From JBIOJM01 sp044450785 (GTDB lineage: Bacteria; Planctomycetota; Planctomycetia; Isosphaerales; Isosphaeraceae): a stretch of 64,000 nt of DNA. Made by a program: the position numbers and the translations under genes. The stretch spans positions 5,196 through 69,195 of the forward strand of contig JBIOJM010000008.1 of assembly GCA_044450785.1 (NCBI GenBank). The letters are read 5' to 3'. This document shows, piece by piece, positions 35,645 to 45,162 of this stretch. Under the pieces are notes generated by a model. That model saw nothing but the letters and a program-made list of their open reading frames with translations, did not search any database and was not told the DNA's origin. How positions within the stretch are numbered: the stretch's first letter is position 1; each line of letters opens with the position of its first letter.

Positions 35645-36715
35645 TCAGTAAACGAGCGTCATCGCCGAAATCAGCGCCGGCTCGATCTGGCGAATGACAT
35701 TGGCGGCATGTTCGACCTGCTCGCGCGTCACGTCGAGGTGGGTACATGCACGCAGGACCTGGGTGCCGGGCACGCTGACCAGGATGTCGCGAGAGCGAAG
35801 GTAGGCGGCCACCTCGGCAGCCGTCCCCACGGCGGGTCCGACGGAGACCCAGACTAGGTTGGTCTCGACCGGGCCGCAGTCGAGCGTGAAGCCGTCGGTG
35901 CCGGCGAACGCATCGGCCAGCACCTGGGCGTTGGCATGATCCTCGCTCATGCGATCGACGTGATGCTCGAGCGCGTGGAGGGCGCCGGCGGCGATGATTC
36001 CAACCTGCCGCATTGCACCGCCGAAGACCTGTCGTAGCCGCCGCGCACGGCGGATCGCGTCGCCCGAGCCAGCCAGTGCCGAGCCGATCGGGGCCCCCAG
36101 CCCCTTGGAAAAGCAGATCGAGACCGTGTCGAAGTGCTGCGCCCAATCTCGCGCCCGGCGGCCCGAGGCCACAACCGCGTTCATCAACCGCGCTCCGTCA
36201 AGGTGCATGGCCAGGTTGTGCTCCCGAGCCCAGCGCGCGATCTCCGCAATGCTGCCGATTGAATGGATTCGGCCTCCACCGCGATTGTGGGTGTTCTCCA
36301 GACAGATCAGCCGGGTTCGGACATAGTGGACGTCATGGACGGGCCGGATCGCGTCGCGCAGGTCGTCGAGCGACAACAGACCATGATCCCCGTCGAACGT
36401 CCGCGCGGTCACGCCCGAGAGTCTTGCAATCCCTCCAGCCTCCCAGACGTAGACGTGCGACGTCCTGGCGCACAACAGCTCGTCGCCCGGTTGCGTATTC
36501 ACGCCGACGGCGATCTGGTTGGCCATCGTGCCCGACGGAACGAACAGGGCCTCCTCCTTGCCGAGCAGCTCGGCCGTCCGGGCCTCGAGGACCTTGACCG
36601 TCGGGTCGTCACCGAAGACGTCGTCGCCGACCTCCGCATCGGCCATCGCCCGCCGCATCGCCGGGGTTGGCTTGGTCACCGTGTCAGACCGCAAGTCGAT
36701 CAAGGGTCGGTGCAT
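35645..36715 (-). CDS. ltaE: Low-specificity L-threonine aldolase
   Basis: 356 residues, ATG 36715. PLP enzyme of fold type I that splits threonine/allo-threonine into glycine and acetaldehyde. 'IDLRSDTVTKPTPAMRRAMA' and 'AEVGDDVFGDDPTVKVLEAR' are the standard N-terminus. 'LICLENTHNRGGGRIHSI', 'MHLDGARLMNAVVASGR' (Asp to PLP nitrogen) and 'TVSICFSKGLGAPIGSALAG' (Schiff-base Lys) are intact. Length is normal. A TAGAAT -10-like box lies about 45 bp upstream. Confidence 0.92.
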   Translation of the reverse strand: MHRPLIDLRSDTVTKPTPAMRRAMADAEVGDDVFGDDPTVKVLEARTAELLGKEEALFVPSGTMANQIAVGVNTQPGDELLCARTSHVYVWEAGGIARLSGVTARTFDGDHGLLSLDDLRDAIRPVHDVHYVRTRLICLENTHNRGGGRIHSIGSIAEIARWAREHNLAMHLDGARLMNAVVASGRRARDWAQHFDTVSICFSKGLGAPIGSALAGSGDAIRRARRLRQVFGGAMRQVGIIAAGALHALEHHVDRMSEDHANAQVLADAFAGTDGFTLDCGPVETNLVWVSVGPAVGTAAEVAAYLRSRDILVSVPGTQVLRACTHLDVTREQVEHAANVIRQIEPALISAMTLVY

Positions 36716-36853
36716 GTCGTCTTCTCCCAGCCACGATTAGAAGTCGCCTCCCGGTTGATTCTAGCCGCGCTTGCGAGCGTGAGGAACCAGGCAACCTGTC
36801 CAGGATCTCCGACTCCCGGCGACAAAGCGAGGTTTGCACGGTAAAACATTACT

Positions 36854-37270
36854 ATGGAATCGACTGTGAACCAGATCCAGAGCCCGGCTGCCCCGGCCGA
36901 ACCGGAAGGGTTTCTTCCAGTGATCCGCGAATATATCGGCATCAAGCCCGGCTTCTGCGGGGGTAAGCCCCATATTCTCGGCCACCGCATCAAGGTCGAG
37001 GACGTGGCCACATGGCACGAGCGGATTGGGATGAGCGCGGCTGAAATCGTCGATCATCACCCCACGATTTCGCTGGCTGAGGTCCACGCGGCCCTTGCTT
37101 ATTACTATGGCCATCGCGAGCAGATCGAGGCCGACATTCGGGAAGGGGACGAGTTCGTGGAAAAGCTGAGGAAGGGACAACCGTCCATCTTCGAAAAGGC
37201 GCAGCAACGGAATGCCCAGAACGATTCGCTTCCACCTGAAGGACGCACTCGGTCTCGGTCAGATCATTGA
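36854..37270 (+). CDS. DUF433 family (antitoxin-like) protein 1
   Basis: 138 residues, ATG 36854. The DUF433 core is complete: 'GFCGGKPHILGHRIKVEDVA', 'TWHERIGMSAAEIVDHHPTI', 'SLAEVHAALAYYYGHREQIE'. DUF433 proteins are usually coupled to a downstream DUF5615 gene (PIN-like nuclease) and are regarded as antitoxins. Here the partner is a deletion relic whose start lies inside this gene. The last ~25 residues ('NDSLPPEGRTRSRSDH') run over the relic and may be a new tail created by the deletion. Confidence 0.75.
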   Translation: MESTVNQIQSPAAPAEPEGFLPVIREYIGIKPGFCGGKPHILGHRIKVEDVATWHERIGMSAAEIVDHHPTISLAEVHAALAYYYGHREQIEADIREGDEFVEKLRKGQPSIFEKAQQRNAQNDSLPPEGRTRSRSDH

Positions 37271-37337
37271 CGGCCTGGTCCTCATCCGGGAGATTTACGA
37301 CCCCGAGGAACTGGTTGACCGCGTCGAATACCTCTGA
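37212..37337 (+). pseudogene. DUF5615 (PIN-like) toxin gene with internal deletion, relic 1
   Basis: 41 codons, ATG 37212. 'MPRTIRFHL' is the usual start of DUF5615 proteins, and 'GQIIDGLVLIREIYDPEELV' with 'DRVEYL' and stop is their usual end. The central ~70 residues, which hold the acidic residues of the nuclease fold, are missing and the frame is kept. It overlaps the DUF433 gene by 59 nt. The product could not be an active nuclease. Confidence 0.7.
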
Positions 37338-37559
37338 CTTCATCGTGTAGCCGTTCGATTCTTTGCCGGCGCAACGCGACTGTCAACCTCGTCGGCCGAT
37401 CTGGCCCTCGGATCAAGGCCGCTCGATTCGAGAAGATCCGGCGATCGGATCGCCCCGGACGGCGGCCGTGACCTCGCATGGGAACGACGTTCGCCCTCTG
37501 GTACAATTCGGCGTGGATTTCGATCCCGACGGCATCCGCGATCAAAACGGTGTGCCCCC

Positions 37560-39389
37560 ATGGGCTATCATTCGCTGTCGGAATGCGTCCGCGACCTGGA
37601 GCGAACCGGGCAGCTCGTCGTCATCGACCAGGAGGTCGACCCCTACCTGGAAGTCGCCGCCGTTCAGCGGCGGGTTTATCAGGCGGGCGGGCCGGCCCTT
37701 CTGTTCCGCCGTGCCAAGGGAACTGCGTTCCCACTCCTGGGCAACCTGTTCGGCACGGTGGAGCGGGCGAAATTCCTGTTTCGCGATGCGCTCGACTCGG
37801 TGCGCCGATTGGTCGAGCTCAAGGTTGAGCCGGGCGCCTTCGGCAAGGACCCCTGGCGCTACCGCGGCATGCCCCGCGCGCTCTGGCGGTTGCTGCCGCG
37901 GCGAGTACGCTCCGGGCCGATCCTCGCTCATCAAATCGCGATCGACCAGCTTCCGCGCATTCAGTGCTGGCCGATGGACGGCGGCCCATTCATCACCTTG
38001 CCCGAGGTCTACACCGAGGATCCCGACCGGCCGGGCCTGGGCAGATCGAACCTGGGGATGTACCGCGTCCAGCTCGCCGGCAACCAGTACGTGTTGAATC
38101 GCGAAGTCGGCCTCCATTATCAGATCCACCGGGGAATCGGGGTGCACCATGCGGCGGCGATCCGGCGCGGCGAGGCCCTGCGGGTCAACGTCTTCGTCGG
38201 CGGCCCTCCCGCCTTGACGGTCGCCGCGGTCATGCCCCTGCCCGAGGGGCTGCCCGAGCTGGCGTTCGCCGGCGCCCTGGGAGGCCGGCGCGTCCCCATG
38301 GTCGCGCCCGATGGTTGCCTCCCCATGCCGGCCCAGGCCGATTTTGTCATCCGCGGGTCGATCGATCCCCTGGTTCGCAAGCCCGAGGGGCCCTTCGGAG
38401 ACCACCTCGGCTATTACAGCCTCAAGCACGACTTCCCGGTCCTGCGCGTCGAACGTGTCTACCACCGCGACGGGGCCATCTGGCCTTTCACCTCGGTCGG
38501 ACGTCCACCCCAGGAGGATACGTCCTTCGGCGCCTTGATTCACGAGCTGACCGGGCCGATCATCCCGAGCGTGATCCCCGGCCTCCACGCTGTCCATGCC
38601 GTCGACGCCGCCGGAGTCCACCCCCTGCTCCTGGCCATCGCCAGCGAGCGTTACGTGCCCGATGCCAAGGTGCGACGGCCCCAGGAGGTCCTGACCATCG
38701 CCAACGCCATCCTCGGTCAAGGTCAGCTCTCACTGGCCAAATACCTGCTCATCGTCGCCCGGGAAGACGAACCGGCACTCGACATCCACGACGTCTCAGG
38801 CTTCCTCGGCCACCTGCTCCGGCGCGTCGACTGGAGGGCCGACCTGCACTTCCAGACCCAGACGACGATCGACACGCTCGACTACTCGGGCCATGGATTG
38901 AACCAGGGGTCGAAGGTCGTCATCGCGGCCGCGGGTGAACCGCGTCGTGCCCTGCCCCTGGAGCGACCCGCCGGCATGCGCCTGCCCGATGGCTTCCACG
39001 ACCCCAGGGTGGCTCTCCCCGGCATCCTGGCTGTCCAGGGGCCGCCCTATCGTGACGGCTCCGGAGACGCCGTGTGCTTCTGCCGCCAGTTCGGCGACGA
39101 CGACCCGATCCGCGGCTTCCCCCTGATCGTGATCGTCGACGACAGCGAATTCACTGCTCGGACCGAACGAAACTTCCTCTGGGTTACCTTCACCCGCTCC
39201 GATCCCGCGGCCGACATCGAGGGGATCGGGGCATTCATCGACAAGAAACACTGGGGCTGCAGCGGCCCTCTAGTCATCGACGCACGGATCAAGCCCCACC
39301 ACGCTCCCCCCCTGGTCGACGATCCCGAGATCGAGCGTCGTGTGGACGACCTGGCCGCGCCCGGCGGCCCGCTGCACGGGGTTTACTGA
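37560..39389 (+). CDS. ubiD: UbiD-family decarboxylase (menaquinone, MqnL-like)
   Basis: 609 residues, ATG 37560; TACAAT at 37502 could be its -10 box. prFMN-dependent decarboxylase. 'LRDLERTGQLVVIDQEVDPY'-type N-terminus, 'YRVQLAGNQYVLNREVGLHY' and 'RGIGVHHAAA' (cofactor region), 'EAL..NVFVGGPPALTVAAV', and 'PEGPFGDHLGYYS' with 'HRDGAIWPFTSVGRPPQEDT' are diagnostic. The ~600-residue length matches the UbiD form used in the futalosine pathway. It needs prFMN from the UbiX gene at 9700. No neighbour is related, so the pathway is dispersed. Confidence 0.88.
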   Translation: MGYHSLSECVRDLERTGQLVVIDQEVDPYLEVAAVQRRVYQAGGPALLFRRAKGTAFPLLGNLFGTVERAKFLFRDALDSVRRLVELKVEPGAFGKDPWRYRGMPRALWRLLPRRVRSGPILAHQIAIDQLPRIQCWPMDGGPFITLPEVYTEDPDRPGLGRSNLGMYRVQLAGNQYVLNREVGLHYQIHRGIGVHHAAAIRRGEALRVNVFVGGPPALTVAAVMPLPEGLPELAFAGALGGRRVPMVAPDGCLPMPAQADFVIRGSIDPLVRKPEGPFGDHLGYYSLKHDFPVLRVERVYHRDGAIWPFTSVGRPPQEDTSFGALIHELTGPIIPSVIPGLHAVHAVDAAGVHPLLLAIASERYVPDAKVRRPQEVLTIANAILGQGQLSLAKYLLIVAREDEPALDIHDVSGFLGHLLRRVDWRADLHFQTQTTIDTLDYSGHGLNQGSKVVIAAAGEPRRALPLERPAGMRLPDGFHDPRVALPGILAVQGPPYRDGSGDAVCFCRQFGDDDPIRGFPLIVIVDDSEFTARTERNFLWVTFTRSDPAADIEGIGAFIDKKHWGCSGPLVIDARIKPHHAPPLVDDPEIERRVDDLAAPGGPLHGVY

Positions 39390-39529
39390 TATCGGAGCGG
39401 CCGCATCGGAGCAAGCCGCATCGACGATTGCGCTCGCTCGCCTGCTCAGATCGGTTCCCTTTCAGGCCATCTGCTGAGTACAATTAGCCCTCCGTCGTCT
39501 CACACTATATCCAGAAAGGAGTCGACCCG

Positions 39530-40789
<1,260 letters not shown>

Positions 40790-40864
40790 AGCCGGATCGA
40801 TCGCGGCTCGAGCCGCCGTCCATCCCTTCAATCATCTTTCAAAGCAATCACCGAGGAGCCGCTC

Positions 40865-42220
40865 ATGCCCAGCGCCCATCACCCCCTCTGTACGCGACGG
40901 CAGTTGATCCGTAGAGCGGGAGGTCTTCTGCTCGCCGCCTACTCTGCGGAACGCGCGTGGGCGCGATCGGATCAGGAGCACAAGCCAGTCCCGGTCACCA
41001 ATCCTCGGGCGATTGCGGGCGACCACGTCGAACCGGCCTGGGATGAGATGTTGACCATCACTGTCGGCACAAGGAATGCCGACCTGGTGGGAACGACCGA
41101 CCGGGCGATCCAGGCCGCGGTCGACTTTGTCGCCCTGCGCGGGGGCGGGACGGTCCGCATCTTGCCGGGAACGTATCGGCTTCGCAACGCCGTCTCTCTG
41201 TCGTCGCGGCTCCGCATCGTGGGCAGCGGCCCCGACACCTTCCTGATCAAGGATTCTTCAACCACCACCAAGCTGGCGGCAAACTCCGACTGGTACGACC
41301 AGGAGATCACGCTCGCCGACGCACGAGGGTTCCGGCTCGGTGACGGCGTCTGCTTGCGAGCGAAGAACCCCTCGAACGGGGGTCAAGTCGTGATCAAACG
41401 AACGCTTGTGGCCCGGTCGGGAAATCGGTTCAAGCTCGATCGGGCGCTCCGCGAGAACTTGTGGCTCCAGGGACAGCCGACCGCCGCGACCCTCTTCCCC
41501 TTGATCTCGGGCGAGAACATCGCCGGCGTGGTCATCGAGGACCTCGCACTCGACGGTAACCGGGACAACAACGAAAACCTCGACGGCAACTACGCCGGCT
41601 GCATCTTCCTTCAGGATTGCAAGGACGTGACGGTTCGCAAGGTGATCGCGCGGCACAACAACGGCGACGGTATCAGTTGGCAGGTCTGCCACGACGTGCG
41701 GGTCGAGAATTGTCACAGCCACGACCATGCCGGGTTGGGACTGCACCCCGGCTCCGGCTCGCAGCGGCCGATCATTCGCGAGAACCGCGTCGAGCGCAAC
41801 CAGATCGGGATCTTCTTCTGCTGGGGGGTGCGATTCGGACTGGCTGAAAACAATACCATCTCTGAAGCGCGCACCGCGGGGATCTCGATCGGGCACCGCG
41901 ACACCGACAACCTGATCCGCGGCAATTCGATCAGCAAAAGCGGACAGGTCGGCATCCTGTTCCGCGAGGAGACTTCTGACTTCGGCCCGCACCGCAATCG
42001 CTGCGAGCGCAACCAGATTCTCGACAGCGGGCCCCAGGATGGCGTCGGTATCGACGTGAGAGGTCACACCGAGGCCGTTACCTTGTCGCAAAACGGGGTG
42101 CGCGAATCCCGCAAACCCATGTCGCGAATCGGAATTCGGATCGGCCCCAAGGCCCGCGACATCACCCTCGCCAACAACCAGATTGAAGGCTATGCGGTGA
42201 ACGTCTCGGATTTAAGATAA
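40865..42220 (+). CDS. Tat-exported right-handed beta-helix protein
   Basis: 451 residues, ATG 40865. 'TRRQLIRRAGGLLLAAYSAE' is a twin-arginine signal. After 'AIQAAVDFVALRGGGTVRIL' with 'PGTYRLRNAVSLSSRL' (start of a pectate-lyase-like beta helix) come many NosD/PbH1-type turns ('NNGDGISWQVCHDVRVENCH', 'GLAENNTISEARTAGISIGH'). Likely binds or cleaves a polysaccharide outside the cytoplasm. Catalytic residues cannot be named. Its 3' end overlaps a minus-strand ORF by 59 bp. Confidence 0.78.
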   Translation: MPSAHHPLCTRRQLIRRAGGLLLAAYSAERAWARSDQEHKPVPVTNPRAIAGDHVEPAWDEMLTITVGTRNADLVGTTDRAIQAAVDFVALRGGGTVRILPGTYRLRNAVSLSSRLRIVGSGPDTFLIKDSSTTTKLAANSDWYDQEITLADARGFRLGDGVCLRAKNPSNGGQVVIKRTLVARSGNRFKLDRALRENLWLQGQPTAATLFPLISGENIAGVVIEDLALDGNRDNNENLDGNYAGCIFLQDCKDVTVRKVIARHNNGDGISWQVCHDVRVENCHSHDHAGLGLHPGSGSQRPIIRENRVERNQIGIFFCWGVRFGLAENNTISEARTAGISIGHRDTDNLIRGNSISKSGQVGILFREETSDFGPHRNRCERNQILDSGPQDGVGIDVRGHTEAVTLSQNGVRESRKPMSRIGIRIGPKARDITLANNQIEGYAVNVSDLR

Positions 42221-42512
42221 ACTCGTGACTCATGAGGTCGCCGGTGCGCCACGGGTCCTTCGATTCATCCTCCCAGATCCACAATAACCGCGCCGCAGCG
42301 GCCGTCGATTCCCTCTCTCCGTCCAGTCGACCGAGGTACGTGGAAAATCCGGATAACAATGGGGCCGCCAGTTCCGACCAACGGTGAGGATCGTGCCCGG
42401 CGGGGCTCGCCACCGACCTCCAGAGGCTGTCCAGGCTCACCTGGTCTCCTCCGAAGATCTCGACCTGCTGCCTGAGCGCGAGTCGCGCCCAACCGATCTT
42501 TTCGATGCGCAT
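42162..42512 (-). CDS. Hypothetical protein downstream of the broken sulfate transporter
   Basis: 116 residues from ATG 42512, preceded by AAGGAG 9 nt upstream; another in-frame ATG at 42533 overlaps the cysA stop. Begins 'MRIEKIGWARLALRQQVEIF'; the middle ('AAPLLSGFSTYLGRLDGERE', 'LLWIWEDESKDPWRTGDLMS') is protein-like but I recognise no family. The last ~20 residues overlap the convergent beta-helix gene and may be an altered tail, so a truncation by the same kind of deletion is possible. Confidence 0.4.
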   Translation of the reverse strand: MRIEKIGWARLALRQQVEIFGGDQVSLDSLWRSVASPAGHDPHRWSELAAPLLSGFSTYLGRLDGERESTAAAARLLWIWEDESKDPWRTGDLMSHEFILNPRRSPHSLQSGCWRG

Positions 42513-42529
42513 CACTGTTTTCTCCTTGA

Positions 42530-43003
42530 TCATGCAGGCTGCGACTGATCGACAAAGACTTTGAGGTCCCGGGGCGCGAGAAACATCGTGTCGCCGATGC
42601 GAGGCTCGAGCGCGGCATAACGCTGCCGGGTGAGCTCGACCCGCACCGAGTTGCTGTCGGTGAGCTCGACGTCGACCCGGACGAATGCTCCCAGGCGAGT
42701 CACGCGCATGACCCGGCCAGGCCAGGAGGGCCGGCCATTACACTCGTGAGTCAAGTCTAGGTCATGGGGCCGAACGTAGACGGAGACCGGGACCTCGCGG
42801 CCGTCGACCTCGGCCGGCAGTTGGATCCCGTCGCCCAGGACGGCCATGCCGGATGCAGTCTGTCCACGCAGCACATTGACCGAGCCGAGGAACTCGGTGA
42901 CGAACGGAGTCCGCGGCCGCTCGTACAGATCCTGGGGCGGCCCCATCTGCTCGATGCGGCCTCGGTTGAGCACGACCACCTGGTCGGCGACCTCGAACGC
43001 CTC
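42530..43003 (-). pseudogene. cysA: cysA relic: C-terminal part of sulfate ABC transporter ATPase
   Basis: 157 codons starting at 'EAFEVADQVVVLNRGRIEQM' (the segment after the H-loop in CysA) through 'GPPQDLYERPRTPFVTEFLG' and the TOBE-type end with 'LRGQTASGMAVLGDGIQLPA' and 'PRDLKVFVDQSQ'. Walker A, signature and Walker B, about 200 residues, are absent. The fragment begins inside the cysW stop codon, so a single deletion joined the middle of cysW to the end of cysA. Cannot hydrolyse ATP. Confidence 0.78.
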
Positions 43004-43532
43004 ACACCGGCACCAGCTCGCCGACGACGAACGGGACCGTCACGAACAGCGTCGCCAGGATCATGCCGGGAATCGCGTAGATCACCCGAAAACCGGTTGA
43101 TTCCAGACTGTGGCCCAGCCAGCCCTCGGGCCCGTACAGCAGAATCAGCATCAAGCCGGCCACGACCGGCGAGACGGCGAACGGCAAGTCCACGACTCCG
43201 TCCAGCAGTGCCCGACCCCAGAACCGCTGCCTGACGAGCACCAGCGCCAGTGTCAGCCCGAAGACGGTGTTCACCAGTGTGGCCAGAGCCGTGATGGCCA
43301 GTGTCAGTCCAAACGCCCGAAGAACCTCGGGCGTCGCCAACGTCTCGAAAAACGGACGAAAGCCGCCCGATAACACCTGCCGCAACAGCGCCACGCTCGG
43401 CACCAGGATCAGCAAGCCAAACCAGCCCAGGACCGCGGCGATCAACAGCCAGCGGCCGATCGGCCAGGCGCGCCGAGCCGTCAAAGCCATCGCTCCGGGA
43501 CGGAATCCCGGTGCCGAGAGATCAGTGGCCAT
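43002..43532 (-). pseudogene. cysW: cysW relic: sulfate permease lacking its C-terminal third
   Basis: 176 codons from ATG 43532. The first ~170 residues are normal CysW: 'GLLILVPSVALLRQVLSGGF', 'FGLTLALVLVRQRFWGRALL', 'DLPFAVSPVVAGLMLILLYG', 'TLFVTVPFVVGELVPV'. An intact protein continues for ~100 residues with the EAA loop ('E..aA.tLGA..w..F'). Here the frame ends at once and cysA sequence follows. Without the EAA loop it cannot couple to an ATPase. Confidence 0.78.
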
Positions 43533-44073
43533 GCTCGCTCCCCCACCGCCCTTGGATCCCATTCAAAACGACCAGGATCAGGAGCGAGCTCGCCAGCAGC
43601 ACCGCCGACACGACGAGCGCCCCATGGCGGTTGCCGCTCTCGATCTCGCCGAAGATGTACAAGGGCGCCGTCTTGGTCGCCAGCGGCTGGTTGCCGGCCA
43701 CCAGCACCACGCTGCCGAACTCGCCCAGCGCTCGGGAAAATGACAGCCCCGCCCCCGTGAGGATCGACGGCCAGAGCCCCGGCAGCGTCACCCGGCGAAA
43801 CGTCGTCCACGCTCCGGCACCCAGCGTGGTCGCCGTGCCGGTCAGAGCGTTCACGACCACCATCACGAGCGCGGTGATGAAAGTGAGCTTCAGCGCGTGC
43901 CAGGCGTAAGGGTCACGCAGCGCTTCCCAGAACGCCGCCGCCCCAGGCCGCGCGGCCTCCACGACCAGCGCCGCCATGGGCAGAATGATCACCAGCCCCA
44001 GGTAGAACAAGGTCGTGCCCCGCAGCAAGAGGGCTGGTGCGCCGCCACTCATTTTCACGGTGCCTGAAGCCAT
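43522..44073 (-). pseudogene. cysT: cysT relic: sulfate permease with in-frame internal deletion
   Basis: 183 codons from ATG 44073. The N-terminus ('LFYLGLVIILPMAALVVEAA', 'ALKLTFITALVMVVVNALTG') jumps at 'GTATTLGAGAWTTF' directly into the EAA-loop region and end ('GLSFSRALGEFGSVVLVAGN', 'QTLATKTAPLYIF'-like). About 95 residues that normally lie between, including two to three spans, are missing with the frame preserved. The end overlaps cysW by 11 nt, the normal layout. Confidence 0.78.
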
Positions 44074-44120
44074 CCCCGATTATCTCCCGGCTGCTCGTGC
44101 GGAAGTTTCGGCGGTGAAGA

Positions 44121-44849
44121 TCAAGGAATCGGCCGGCTCTCCCGGTTGCGCAGCAAGAGCTCGTTCTCGTAAGTGACGACCGCGTCACCAGTCCCCCGCT
44201 CGACGAAATTGGCCATGCTCTGCCGGCCCGACTGGTCCATGTTGACGACGTTGGCTTGCACCCTCTTGAGCAAGTTGCGCACCGCGCCTAGGTCCGGCCC
44301 GCTCTGGCCGTCCGGACGCGACGCCAGATACGCCGACCCATAGATCGCATTGATGTTCCACCGCGCTCCGCCGGAACTCTTGGGATCAGGATAGAGCACG
44401 CCGACGCCCGGCTTGGCCAGGTCAGACCAGTCCTTGATCTCCTTCGGATTGCCCGGCCGATGCCCGATGACCACCAGGCTATGCGTGATCATTCCCCCAT
44501 TCGGCCAATCCTTCCACGTCGGCTTGATCCGGCCGGCTTTGGCCAGAACCTCCATATCCCCTTCATGGGAAAGGATCGCCACATCCGTGTCAAACCCCGA
44601 TGCGATTGCCCGCGCCTGGGCTCCCGACCCGAGGTATGACTCGCTGAACTTGAGCACGCGACCGGTCCGGCTCTTCCACTCGGCCGCGAACGCCGGGAGC
44701 AGACCGTCACGCAACACCTCGCGGACAACCGAATAGGCGCCGATCTTGAGCACGTCGGCGTTCGGATCGCGCGCTGGCCCACAGCCAGGTACCAACGGCA
44801 CCAGTACAACGGCTGCAACCCAAATCCCAATCCTCGCCCAATCCCGCAT
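44121..44849 (-). pseudogene. Sulfate-binding lipoprotein, C-terminus deleted
   Basis: 242 codons from ATG 44849 (GAGG upstream). A lipoprotein signal ('AVVLVPLVPGCGPARDPNAD') is followed by a sulfate/thiosulfate-binding protein body: 'LLPAFAAEWKSRTGRVLKFS', 'SYLGSGAQARAIASGFDTDV', 'DWPNGGMITHSLVVIGHRPG', 'LYPDPKSSGGARWNINAIYG'. Family members are ~330-350 residues; this one stops right after 'VVTYENELLLRNRES', where the second-domain strands should continue. The following 47 bp lead straight to cysT. Could still bind weakly, but is most likely inactive. Confidence 0.75.
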
Positions 44850-44888
44850 GATCCTCGACTCCCGCACAAAGGACTCCAAAGTTCGATT

Positions 44889-44918
44889 GATACTTCTCAA
44901 TTCGATCGGAGTTGTCAA
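44889..44918 (-). promoter_or_regulatory. Promoter-like site of the sulfate operon
   Basis: Perfect -35 TTGACA at 44918-44913 (minus strand). The -10 is weak: AAGTAT after 17 bp. Several ATTCGATCGGA / ATTGAATCGAA / TCGACCGAATT segments overlap and flank it, suggesting a repressor or activator operator. Confidence 0.4.
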
Positions 44919-45162
44919 GATTGAATCGAACTATCTCGACCGAATTAAGAAGGATTGTTGAAAATTGACGACGCCAGCATGACGAGATGGATGACCCGAA
45001 GTGAGGTGATTACGGAACGGCCAATCGTGTAGACTGGGCATCTTCTCAATGAGTGTCGGTGACAGCGGAAGACTGCTCTGTGTCTTGTCCCCCGCGTGCG
45101 TGCCGACGGGAAGTCCGCCCAAAGCTGTCGGCTGTGCCTGCCACATTACTGGAGTCATATGC

